A DNA stretch of 32,652 nucleotides from Suillus spraguei. Its lineage: Eukaryota; Basidiomycota; Agaricomycetes; Boletales; Suillaceae. The position numbers were made by a program, and so were the translations under genes. The notes under the pieces are model-generated. The model was not told the origin of the DNA. It ran no database searches and saw nothing but the letters and a program-made list of their open reading frames with translations. Each line of letters begins with the position of its first letter. Position 1 is the first letter of the stretch. The DNA is taken from positions 1 through 32,652 of the forward strand of contig JABCPU010000651.1 in assembly GCA_016800925.1 (NCBI GenBank), read 5' to 3'. Shown one piece after another: positions 10,471-20,800 of this stretch.

Positions 10471-12350
10471 GCAACACCCAGATGTGCCAGAAGGTGGACA
10501 ATATCACCACCTACCTCCTGACCAATGATGAAGTACTCATCGAGTACTCTCCCGATGCGACCTCTGTGTGCATCATCAAGAACCTTGACTTCAACACCCC
10601 ACTCACTCGAGACGGGACCTCAAAGAACGAAATGAATCACATGAGCAAACCTCTGCGAAACATTTGGATTTTGGAGGCCTCCAAGGATCTTGTCAAGATG
10701 AGCAACAAAGTTCAAGAATGCGCCATTGAGTCAAACCAAGAGAAGATGAAGATGACATTTGAGGAACTCATCCCCCCATACGTCCATGACTTTGCTGACA
10801 TCTTTGCAAAAGATGGGCTTAACCAGCTCCCCCCATGTCAACCTGGAGTTGACCATTGGATTAAAATGAAGCCCGGTTTCATTCCGAAGAGCTCCAGGGC
10901 ATACCCCCTCTCCCCAAAATAAATGGAGGCTGTCAAAGCCTTCCTCGATGAACACCTGAAGAAAGACTTCATCCAACCATCAAAGTCCCCTCAGGCCTCC
11001 GGTTTCTTCTTTGTCAGAAAGAAGGACAGGTCACTCCGACCCTGTCAAGACTACCAGTACATTAACAAATGGACCATGAAGAACGCCTATCCACTTCCCT
11101 CATTCTGCCTCTCATCGCCAAACTTCAAGGTGCGAAATACTTCACGAAGATGGACATCTGATTGGGATACAATAATATCTTGATCCACCCTGATGACTGC
11201 TGGAAAGTGCCGTTCTCAACCTCCTTTGGACTATTCGAGCCGAAGGTCATGTTCTTTGGACTGTGCAACTCGCCCAACACTTTCCAAGCCTACATGAACC
11301 AGACCTTTGCAGAAGAGATCAACAAAGGATGGATGATTGTCTACATGGACAACATCCTAATCTTCTCTGACACCCAGGAGGAGCAGAAGGAACAGACTCG
11401 CAGAGTCCTCGACAAGATCAGAAGAGAATCCCTCTTTCTGAAACCCAAAAAGTGCACTTTCAATGCACAAGAAGTTGAATACCTCAGCATGATCATCCGC
11501 CCTGAACAAGTCGCCATGGACCCCTCAAAGCTGAAGGGAATCAGCAAGTGGAAATCTCCCACCTCTGTGAAAGAAGTCTGATCATTCCTCAGCTTCTGCA
11601 ACTTCTACTGATACTTCATCTCCCACTATTCTGACATTGCGCACCCACTCATCGACTTGATGAAGAAAGACACCATCTTCAATTGGGTCAACATCCATGA
11701 AGATGCCTTTGAAGCACTCAAGAAGTGCTTCCTCTCCAAACTGGTTCTGCAGAACCCCAACCCAGTCAAGCAATTCGCGCTTGCAACCAATGCCTCTCTG
11801 GCAGCAACAGGCACAGTCCTGCTCCAGACAGATGACAACAGGGCATACCACCCCTGTGGATACCTCTCTCAGAGCCTCAACTCGACCAAGAGAAACTACC
11901 AGATCTATGATCGTGAACTCCTCACGGTTATCCATGTGCTCCAAGCCTGGAGGCACTTCCTGGAAGGAAACCCACACCCTATAATCATATTCACAGATCA
12001 TAAGAACCTGCTCTACTTCTGAGCAGCTCAGAAACTGACGCGCCGACAGGCGTGCTGGCAATTGACACTATGCACCTTCAACCTGGAGTTCCATCATGTC
12101 CCCAGCTCTAAACTTGCCATGCCTGATGCGCTGTTACACTATCCTGACCATCTTGGCGCCGACTCCAACAATGAAGACATGGTCCTCCTCCCCAACTCTC
12201 TCTTTGTCAAAATCATTGACACCGAAACTCGCTGAAGACTTCAAATGTCTGAATGACTCCCCCAACGATGCCACTATTAAATGTGCGCTCGACGCGCTTA
12301 ATGGCATCTGTGTGCCCCCCCTGAAATCTGCCCTCTCTGATTGGGTATTC

Positions 12351-12515
12351 ACCGATGGTGTCCTTTTCTACAAGGACCACGCTTACATCCCCGCAGACCT
12401 GCAACATTGTATACTCTCCTTGCATCACGACCCACCGATGGTGTCCTTTTCTACAAGGACCACGCTTACATCCCCGCAGACCTGCAACATTGTATACTCT
12501 CCTTGCATCACGACC
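12351..12515 (+). repeat. 83-bp tandem duplication in pol of B
   Basis: The unit beginning ACCGATGGTGTCCTTTTC occurs at 12351-12433 and again at 12434-12515 with no differences that I can see. 83 is not a multiple of three, so the copy shifts the pol frame just before the integrase zinc-binding histidines. Identity of the copies points to a recent event in an already old element. Confidence 0.93.
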
Positions 12516-13801
12516 ACCCCTCCACAGGTCACCCTGGGCACGCAACCACCGAATGGAGTTTAAAGAAAGCATACTGGTGGCCCAGTATGGGTGCCTTTAT
12601 CTGATGATATGTCGATGGCTGTGCTTTATGCCAGCAGATGAAGGTGGACATGCATCCAGTGACTTCACCTCTTACCCCGATCCCCTTGACCTCTCTCCAC
12701 CCTTTCTCCCAGGTCTCCATTGACCTCATCACCGACCTCCCTACCTCAGATGGCTATGATTCTGTCATGGTTGTGGTAGACCATGGTCTTATGAAGGGGG
12801 TAATTCTTACTCTTTGCAAGAAAATGATAACTGCAGAGGGAGTAGCCCACCTTTTCTTCAAGAAAGTCTTCTTGAGATTCAGGCTATATGACAAGATCAT
12901 CTTGGACCAAGGCCCACAATTTGCCTTGAAGCTAGCTCACGAGCTAGGACAACTTCTGGATTACCAAGTCACACTCTCCATGGCCTACCATCCTCAGACC
13001 AATGGCGAGGCAGAGAGGATGAACCAAGAACTCGAAACCTACCTGCACATCTACTGCAGGACGATGCCCACAGATTGGGCCAAACACCTTCCAATGGCTG
13101 AGTTCATCCACAACTTCCAAAAACATTCCACCAGAAATGTGTCGCCCTTCTATCTCATGATGGGCTATGAACCGCATGGCATACCCTATGCCTTCCCCAA
13201 CTCTACCCTTCCTGCCACCAAAGAGCGCATGCAGATGCTTCAGAAGATCCATGAAGAAGCCCTTGCTTGCCACAGCCTTGTGCAGCAACAGATGACAGAC
13301 AGAACTCACAGAAAGAAGTACACCCTGTGGAAGATTGGCGATAAGGTTTGGCTAAGCACAGCCAACCTAATCACGAAGCTTCCCTCAAAGAAGCTCGCCC
13401 CAAAATGACATGGACCTTTCAAAATTCTCAAAGTCATGTCATCCATCACATTCAAGCTCAAGCTCCCTGCCTCCTGAAGAGTTCACTCCACATTCCACAC
13501 CTCTGAGCTATCATCCTATCAGGAGACAGAGATAGATGGACCGAACTACACTGAACCCCTACCTGACATCATCAATGGGGAAGAACACTACAAAATTGAG
13601 GTGATCCTCCAACACACTGGAGTTGGCAAGCGCCACCACTACCTAGTCACCTGAGTAGGATACCCTGATTCGGCGTACACCTGGATCTTGGAGAAAGATT
13701 TAGGATCCACAGCAGAGATCCTGGAGGACTATAAGAGATGCTTGAAGCTGGCTAGATGACTCATCGCCTCTTGACCACTTCCACCATCCATCACAGCCAG
13801 C

Positions 13802-15121
13802 ATGTCTCAATTGTCTTCGTCCTCCTCTGACTCCTCCCTCTCCAGCACATCTAGCCTTGCACATTCCAACCCCTTTGCACTCCCCGAAACCCCCAAACAA
13901 ATCCAATCCATGTTGGAAGCCGTCATCCTTGACTCACAATATGCTATGTGCCTTGACTCCTACATCTTGTGCACCAATGACTTCATGCTCAAAGAGCTGA
14001 TCCTCATCTTGAGGACTGCTGAGCTTCTCATCACCCTTGCAACGCACTACATGCAAGGCACCATCAAGAAGGCAACCATCCGCCTTCTCAGTACCAAGAA
14101 CTTCTCAGATGTCATCCTCAAACTTGACACTGAGTGCACATTCAACATGCCCCCTGATGACCTCAGTGTTATTGATCGCCCTTGCACCTATGGTGGCGAC
14201 ATCATCACTGCTGAACCAGTTGTCATGCACCACCCCCCTGTGGCGTCCATCCCATCACTGCCCCCTTCCCTCACCTCTACCGAGTTGTTAACCAACTACA
14301 AAAACTACCTCATCAACCCTCACTATGAGGTCCCTGCCTCCGCCTCATTTGACAAGGTTCTATCTGCTGCTATCACTGGCTCAACTGACCAAGCGGTCAT
14401 TGACACCAATTTCTCTTCGCACCTCACAACAGAAATGCTCGAGACTTTCACCTATCACAATGATATCCCCAATCTCGTCCTTGATGAGCCAACTCACACA
14501 TCCCCTGAACCACTTCCTGTACCTGAACCTCAGGTAGAACCAACCATGCCAAACAACTCTCGCATGCCCCCAAAGCCCATCCACCATAAACTCACCCACT
14601 CTCTGAAGTGCTCCCACTTACAAAAGTGCAATGCTGCGAACACAATCCTGTCCATTGGACTTGCACCTGTTGAAGTTGTGCGTCCCTGATGCTCCCCATA
14701 TTCCAATCACACCAATGCCCAACACTCAGTTGATGTCGCTCAGCTTGAGGCAACCGAAACAACTCAGGTCAATTACACCAATGTCGTCTGTCACATTTGT
14801 AATGTCTATGGACACAAACAGCGCCACTGTGCGCAATACTTCTGCTGCATCTGCGGAAAGTTTGCACCAGGACATCCTATGGACTTCTGTTCAATGCTCA
14901 ATGGGTGCCCCCTCTTGCGCAAGAAACCTGGTGACCATGGGTACTACACTGAGTTGTGAAAACTAGAAGCTGCATACAACCACGCCACCGCTGCCAAAGA
15001 ACAAAACCGCATTCTTAATGCTGAAGACACAGAGCGATGGCTCACAGAAGTCTCACTTGACTCTGCATGATTCGAGGATGGTAACTGTGGAGATGATTGA
15101 ATCAGCGAATCAAACACATAA
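13802..15121 (+). pseudogene. Chromovirus B third reading frame (ORF3), two zinc-knuckle-like clusters
   Basis: I do not recognise this protein. One frame runs from ATG 13802 to TAA 15119-15121, 440 codons, with no frameshift. It is broken only by four TGA codons (codons 296, 386, 423, 433). The N-terminus is Ser-rich (about residues 2-22), followed by a helical Leu-rich region (about 30-110) and a Pro-rich acidic stretch (about 225-270). C-terminal clusters are C330-x2-C333-x4-H338-x4-C343, an exact CCHC knuckle, and C348-x2-C351-x6-H358-x4-C363, a variant. It starts 42 bp after pol and ends 11 bp before the 3' LTR, the position of env or accessory genes in other LTR elements. The knuckles suggest nucleic-acid binding (inference). 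No signal peptide or membrane segment is seen, which argues against env. Confidence 0.75.
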
Positions 15122-15132
15122 AAACAGGGTAA

Positions 15133-16048
15133 TGTTACAAGAACACCTTCTTGCGCCCCTACTATCATTTTTCCTCCTATGTGTCGCCATCTACTCTCGT
15201 CCCAACGAGGCCCCCACACTCATTCTCTGCTACCTCATCTGGCTCGCCCTTGTCACACCATACCTCACCTATGCCTGCCTTCTCCATTGTCATTGCTGAG
15301 CACTCATCCCTCATGCATGCATTGCCTTCTTCGCACACTTCGCACTCACTTTCGCCTTTTGCACTTCTTACATGCTTGCTCCCATGCCTCACACTTCATG
15401 CACACCCTTTGCATTTCACACTTCCCTTTGCGCTTCAACATGCGCTACCCTTTGGTTTACTCAAGCAATCTGTTGGCTCTTGGACTACGATTGGTGTCAT
15501 ATTTCCTTTTATCTTTTCCTTTGCATTTTCCTTCTTGACTCATGCGTCGCCTCATTGGCTCGTACCCATTATACCTTTGGCTCCACACCTATGACTCCCT
15601 TTTGCACATGCATGATTTCATTGGTTCATATGCCTCTGACTCATTCATGAGTATGCGTCCTTCTATTGGCTATCTGACCTCATACTTAATTCAGCAATAC
15701 TTATGTATTCGTGCTCCACTTCAATCTTATGTATAAATACATGCAGATAGTCTTTGTACTTCTTTAACTTGGATCTACTTGATCTTCAACCCTGAACTTC
15801 TTTTCAATAAGCTTCAATAAGCTTATTGTCTATACTTCGACTTCTTAGAAGCTCATCACTTTTGAGTCTATTCGTCATCGTAGAACACATCACTGAGACG
15901 TGGTTGTGAGACAGCACAACCCACCTCCAACCCAATGCAACTAGTGCACTCTGTGCTAGGCAACTGATATGCATGAGCCGCCGCTCTTTATTGAGCGCTC
16001 ATCGCAGACACCACTCAAGTTCCTTAGTGCCTGGCTAGGTCGCTAACA
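15133..16048 (+). repeat. 3' LTR of chromovirus B
   Basis: 916 bp, TGTTACAAGAACACC...GCTAACA, collinear with 1354-2610 once solo E is removed but with about 140 bp (15419-15559) that the 5' copy lacks. The tract aaaacagggtaa just before it may serve as polypurine tract. Divergence from the 5' LTR is clearly greater than in element D, so B is older. Confidence 0.88.
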
Positions 16049-16053
16049 GCAAG

Positions 16054-16291
16054 AACCCTTGCACCACCAGTTGTGCTTTAAAAACTGGTCCTCCTTAAAC
16101 TCTAAGACCCAGCAACAGCCAATTGCATGACAATCAGAAGGTAGCACCACCAGCTCATAGATGTTCATTTCTGATATTCAGTTAATTTCCTTACGCATGG
16201 CAGCTAGCCAATGATTGCTGTCAGGGTATTGCATCGCTTCATCATAGGTAGCCGGTGGGATTTTGAGGTCATAATTGGGAGTGTGCAGATT
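16054..16291 (-). pseudogene. Copia element H, N-terminal reverse transcriptase
   Basis: The minus strand shows PATYDEAMQYPDSNHWLAAM, then YELVVLPSDCHAIGCCWVLEF. These match the copia RT entry motifs (P-x-Y-x-x-A, W-x-x-AM-x-E, WELVPLPxGxxxIGCKWVFKxK). One small frameshift separates this from VVQGFLQIPGID, which crosses the B insertion site into 1053-1353. The right edge, AGATT at 16287-16291, is the target duplication of the neighbouring F LTR. Confidence 0.85.
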
Positions 16292-17502
16292 TGTCATATA
16301 CCATATTTCCGATCTCAGATCTGATCTGATCCGATCGACCCTACTTCCATCCAGTCCACAGATCCTGTCTGGATCACCCATCTGAAAGTGCCCAATTCTC
16401 ACACTCTAACTCCCCTGTGTATATCTGCATCTATCTCCTTTCGGCATCCCTCCTGTTTCTGGTATTCCGGCTGTGTATATTTCCGTCCTGCTTATTGATC
16501 CATTACCTGCATTTTATTTCCGACTCATGCTTACTGATCCACTGTGCATTAACTAATAGACTTCTGTTATACTTTGTACATAGCCCTCAGTCCCGGACTC
16601 CTTGATTATCCGTGCTAGTTACTTACAGTATATAAACCACTTGTTACAATCGTACGTACCCCTATTCATTTTCTATTCAGTTACCTTGTATATTACATAA
16701 CGAGACTCTGACTCATATGCTCAATGCATCTGTACGATACATGCCTTCCCTATTTAGGATACGCATTTACATTCTCACGGTTATCTGGTCTGTGCGCACA
16801 TATTGGCCTATTTAAGCACAGTGTACTTGTAGTAGATTCCCTACTTTAATCTTACTGGGTTTTACCTGGAATCTCCTTCGCTTAGGTCTCCAACCTAAGT
16901 CGTCTTGAATCGTCTCTAAGTCTAAGCACTCCTTAGCCTTAGTCTCTATTCTCGCGGATACCTCTTAGACTTGTCTTTGAGGCTGAACCCTTGATCATAC
17001 TTGGAACACGTTCCTTGTACTTTCACCTTGTCCTCTCCTGGACATTGTAAGAACTCCCAGCAGACCGACTGTGTCTTTTCACTGTCGCTGGTGACGCCAC
17101 CCCAGTTCGTAACACCACTTGTAGATCTCCATAGAACCTTAGTTTGAATATCATCTTAGATTCTGCTCATTCTGTTTCCTCTGGACTTGAGTTACTTTCT
17201 GCTCTAGTCATCTTCCGAGACTTAGGATTGATTCCTTTAGTCTACATCTCTGACTCTATCTTCGGATAGTCTACCTCTGTTAGTTTCTAGTTAGGAACTT
17301 GTTCCAAAGCTAGCCTTAATCCTTGTTCCATCTCTATGCTCCGGACAACCTTCGGACATCCGGATCCATCATGCAACTCCTTCCGGATCTTCAGATGTAT
17401 ACCTACCCTCTGAAATAAGGGGCATTACTCAGGAAAGGGGCACAGTGCATGAATTGAGCCAAAGCCCTTCGGATCTTTCACCCTTTGAGTACGGTCTTAA
17501 CA
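16292..17502 (+). mobile_element. Solo LTR F in copia H (plus orientation)
   Basis: It starts TGTCATATACCAT and ends GGTCTTAACA. The perfect duplication AGATT is at 16287-16291 and 17503-17507. Length is 1,211 bp including a nested solo E; without it, about 733 bp. It carries repeated GATCTGATC-type words near the start. It is inverted relative to the F copy at 20801-21858, so the two are separate insertions, not the pair of LTRs of one element. Confidence 0.9.
16642..17114 (+). mobile_element. Solo LTR E nested in LTR F
   Basis: 473 bp, TGTTACAATCGTACGTACC...CAGTTCGTAACA, with perfect duplication CCACT at 16637-16641 and 17115-17119. The empty site (ACAAGTGGTTTATATACTG on the other strand) is preserved in the second F copy at 21209-21227, which confirms the insertion directly. 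Confidence 0.95.
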
Positions 17503-18920
17503 AGATTGAAAGGCATGCTACTTCAACAGTGATCAGGGAAGCCAGTACTCTTGGAAATCCGACATCTTCATCATCTGGAATGATAGCATCAGGGTCAACA
17601 TGTGGAGCTGGTGGAGGGTCGGGCATGCATGTTGGAATGGGGACAATGAGAGCAGGTGCTTGTTTGGCACCCCCAGATGGGGGTGGGACTCTGTTGATGC
17701 AAGCATTCTGAATCTCGCATTGTCAGGCCAGACAGGACTTGTCAGCAACAATATGATCCTGAAATGTCTGACCTTTCTCAGTAGGCACAGGCACACAACC
17801 AGAGCATCATATAATGGCAGCATGAGGAGGTTCTGGGGCAGGTGGTGCAGGAGCAGGAGCCACAGCTGTAGTGGGCTTGTGTGCTGGTGTCACCAGTACA
17901 TCATCATTGTCGTTATCACTGTTGTCTGGAAAGGGATGGTTGGATAAACCTTTGTCAAAGATGACATCATGCCAGTTGAAGAAGGCCTCAGAAATGATGT
18001 CTTGGCATCGCCATGCATTTACGCCCAGGGGATAACCCATAAATATGGCCTCTCTAGAGTGAGGTCCAAGCTTCTGCTAAAGTTCTGTCGGGATGCATGC
18101 AAAGCAGCAAGCACCAAATATGTGAAGGTGACTGAGGTTTGGTTGGACAGCATGAAGCATTTCATCTGGCATCTTTCCCACCAGGAGAGCACACAATTCC
18201 ATCCAGTTGAACAGATAGCAAGCTGTCAGAGCTGCCTCCCCCCATAGAGTCCTCGGCAGATGAGCGAAGTCCAGCATCGCATACATATGACCCTCAATTG
18301 TATGCATCACCCTCTCTGCTTTCCCATTCTTCTGATGAGCATATGGAGCAGAGCATTGATGCTGGACACTGGTCTGTTCTAGGTCTGCTGAGAAGGCATC
18401 ATTGATGGACTCCCCTTCATTATCTGAGTGGAAAATTTTCTCATGGGAGCCAGACAGGTTTTCCCAGTGGGCATGCAAGGAACGCCAAGCCTCTAAGGAT
18501 TGATCTTTTGAAGTGAGGAGTTGGAGATCTAACACGTGCATGTGATTGTCAAGAAAGACAATGAAATAGCATTTTCCATGAGGTGTGACGGTAGGAATTG
18601 GACTGCAGATGTCAGAATGGATGAGGTCAAGAAAGTTAGATGCCCTTTCAATCTCTGATGTGTGAAACGGTTGATGGGGATGTTTGGCCAGGATACAAGA
18701 TTCACAATGCAAAAGGGGAGCTGTAGACTTGACAGCAACTCCTTTTGCAACATGTCCTAGACATAGTACTGCCTCCTTCCCAATATGTCCAATATGAGCA
18801 TGCCATAAATCCAATGTGAGGGGAACATGCTGTTACATTGAAGTTATGTGGTGCAGGAGCCATTGATTCAGAAGGGGGGATGAACTTGATATCTGGGGCA
18901 TAGAGCTTTCCTGTGGCCGG
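17503..18920 (-). pseudogene. Copia element H, integrase and spacer to RT
   Basis: Minus strand. MDLWHAHIGHIG and CESCILAKHPHQPF give the integrase HHCC zinc-binding module at about 18640-18815. The core has IHSDICSP, then FLDNHMH where the family has DDYSR, then HSDNEGES, and HQKNGKAERVMHTIEG near 18310. After it comes a Pro/Ala-rich spacer (PAPAPPAPEPP) that joins RT across LTR F. Stops and frameshifts are present. The role was insertion of element cDNA; the altered second Asp region and the stops make it inactive. Confidence 0.85.
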
Positions 18921-19890
18921 TGTAGCGAACAAAGTCACACTGACCATGAAAGTACCGTTTTACACAAGTGTCTCATTACTGTCTACAGCGGCTACCGAGA
19001 AATCCCCTATAGCGAGCATTACCCCTTTTCGCTTCGCCGGTACCGTTTTCGCTCCATGGATCCTTGCCCCTTACTGAATCTCGCTACCGATGTCCTCCTG
19101 TCCATTCCATTTCCATCTAAGATCCATTGGTGCATAGCATATTCGTTTCCGCCATTACTAAAGATACAGCAAGACTTACCTTACCTTCCGTGGCACCACT
19201 TGCTCACTGCATGCCTCTTAGCTAAATATCTCTATCTCACTACCGTTCTCGCTATGTATTCCAGCCGTTCATGGTACATGTTAAAAAGGACTCTTTGCAC
19301 ATTCCGTTACTTTTACTTTTCCCTCTATGGTACACACGGTACTTAGGAATTGTCACCACTACTGTCTCTAACGGAATAAAGTCTTTCACCGAAGTCACTA
19401 CCTCTTAAGAATTGTTTTACTGCTGCACGCACCACCGCTCTTTACCACTTTCCCGCGCTTCACCGCTTGTGCTACGCTTTCCCGCGCTTCATTGCTATGC
19501 TTCACCGCTTGCGCTACGCTTTCCCGCGCTTCATTGCTATGCTTCACCGCTTGTTTTACCACCAGTTTCCCACGCCTTACCACAGTTTTACCGCACGCAC
19601 TACCGCAGTTTTACCGCTCACACTACTGCTACTTTACCGCTATCTTCCCGCACTCTACCGCTACTTTACCACTACTTTCCCACGAAGCGGAGGTCACTGC
19701 TAGCATCTCGCTACCTCTGACGGCAGTCTTGCACCACAGGTTGGGCATTATTGAACTATATTAACTTAGCATTCCCTTTAGGGTCAAATGCTCTTGCTTT
19801 GCAAGTGAAGCAGACTAGACGGAGTGCAAGACTCGCATACTAGTTTAGGCCGTGGTTCATCTACAGCCCAGGCTAGATTGTATCTTTACA
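18921..19890 (+). mobile_element. LTR C, complete copy in copia H
   Basis: About 970 bp, TGTAGCGAACAAAG...TATCTTTACA, flanked by CCGG(T) at 18917-18921 and 19891-19895. The sharing of the T makes the exact start 18921 or 18922. It separates the protease-region tail of copia H from its integrase. The strand label is by the TG...CA reading only. The interior is full of TTTACCGC/TTTCCCGC words. No coding region is recognised. Confidence 0.8.
19458..19541 (+). repeat. Two tandem 42-bp units inside LTR C
   Basis: The unit begins CTTCACCGCTTG(T/C)GCTACG and ends TTCATTGCTATG. It occurs at 19458-19499 and 19500-19541 with one difference, and a third partial unit starts at 19542. The truncated C copy at 248-790 lacks this expansion. 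Confidence 0.88.
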
Positions 19891-20800
19891 CCGGTATGGC
19901 TCCAAGAGGATTTCCTTTGTAAGCCAGCTCACATGTCATATTCGAGCAAAACAACACATCCCATCCCTTCATGTTCATACAGCTCATGGACAGGAGGTTG
20001 AGAAGGGCTCCTGGTGCATGCAGACAATTGGACAAGCAAATACGAAGACGTTTCCCACCAATGGTGAGTCATGCCACACAGTTACCTTGACCCATAGTCT
20101 CTAAGATCCCATGGTTCACAGTGTGCACTGGAATAGTCTCTGCATCAGAGTAGGTATGGAAAAACTGCCTGTCCTTGACAAGGGTGACCGTTGTGCCAGA
20201 GTTCAGGATCATGGTAAATGGGAGGTTGATAGCACACAAAACATCATCCGAGACCTCTGCAATCGATGTGAATGACATGTCCTCCATAAGACTGGTAAGA
20301 CCAGCAACAGCTTCCACAATGGCAGGAGTGGGTGCAGGAGTAGGAACAACAGGAGCCATAGTAGGAGCTGCCATAGCCACTGTGATAGCCACCACAGCTA
20401 CATCCTTCTCCTTTTTCTTGCCCTTCATCCAAGGTGCTTGGCCTTCCATCCCTCCTCCCTTCCCATAACAATGGGCATGGTCATGATCACCTTTTTTGCA
20501 GCCTGGAGTGGTGCAGAACACTCCCTGTGGATTGTGCTTGTGCATGCGTAGACCCATGATGGTGTCGGTACTACTCGCAGTGGAGGTGGTAACAGTGTTA
20601 GCATATTCTGAACCATGATGGAAGGAGTGTGTGTGTTGAGTCACAATGTGGTGTGCAGCTTCAGATGTGATATGAGACACACAGCTCTCAAAGGTGAATG
20701 TGGGTATGGTGGGAGGTGTTGGAGCCATCAATTCATTATGCATGCACTGCTCAAGAAGGAACTTAAACTGCTGCCAAATGGGTGTTTGATGGAGACCCAT
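19891..20800 (-). pseudogene. Copia element H, gag C-terminus and protease
   Basis: The minus strand has HQTPIWQQFKFLLEQC and, near 20500, a fungal copia-type zinc-binding motif (CTTPGCKKGDHDHAHC) followed by KGGGMEGQAPWMK. A lysine-rich tract and an Ala/Pro-rich linker follow. The protease motif near 20190-20200 reads ILNSGTTVTLV, where the family has LDSGAT: the catalytic Asp is Asn, a G-to-A type change. Hydrophobic blocks then lead into LTR C. Confidence 0.82.

Larger units (their letters stand above)
9377..13759 (+). pseudogene. Chromovirus B pol (protease, RT, RNase H, integrase, chromodomain)
   Basis: ATG 9377 (MSVTPKCAL) opens a degenerate aspartic protease: IIDSGT at about 9490 and DDILLGKPWL at about 9710. 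Solo LTR E interrupts at 9999-10470. RT runs from about 10900 to 11580, with YMDN at 11342-11353 where the family has Y-x-DD. RNase H contains IYDRELLTV and FTDHKNLLYF (11900-12021). A zinc-binding HH...CxxC region is disturbed by an 83-bp tandem duplication at 12351. The integrase core has a YHPQTNGEAERMNQ block at 12988, and a chromodomain (YLVT, stop, VGYPDSAYTW) sits at about 13643. Several internal stops and frameshifts; many stops are TGA where the family has R (CGA) or W (TGG). The frame closes with TGA at 13757-13759. Confidence 0.88.
1354..16048 (+). mobile_element. Ty3/gypsy chromovirus B, full-length but nested and decayed
   Basis: Two direct repeats, 1354-2610 and 15133-16048, both begin TGTTACAAGAACACC and end GCTAACA. 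The outer flanks are a perfect 5-bp duplication, GCAAG at 1349-1353 and 16049-16053. The interior runs on the plus strand: gag, protease, RT, RNase H, integrase with chromodomain, and an extra 3' reading frame. Removing the element restores copia H coding sequence. It carries insertions of E (2008-2481, 9999-10470), a solo D LTR (3409-3701) and element D (3810-9065); without them it would be about 8.2 kb. I recognise no primer-binding site just after 2610. Confidence 0.9.

Noticed and set aside
13802..15121. env gene of a retrovirus-like element
   Set aside because: No signal peptide, no membrane anchor, no glycosylated ectodomain pattern; the visible features are zinc knuckles.
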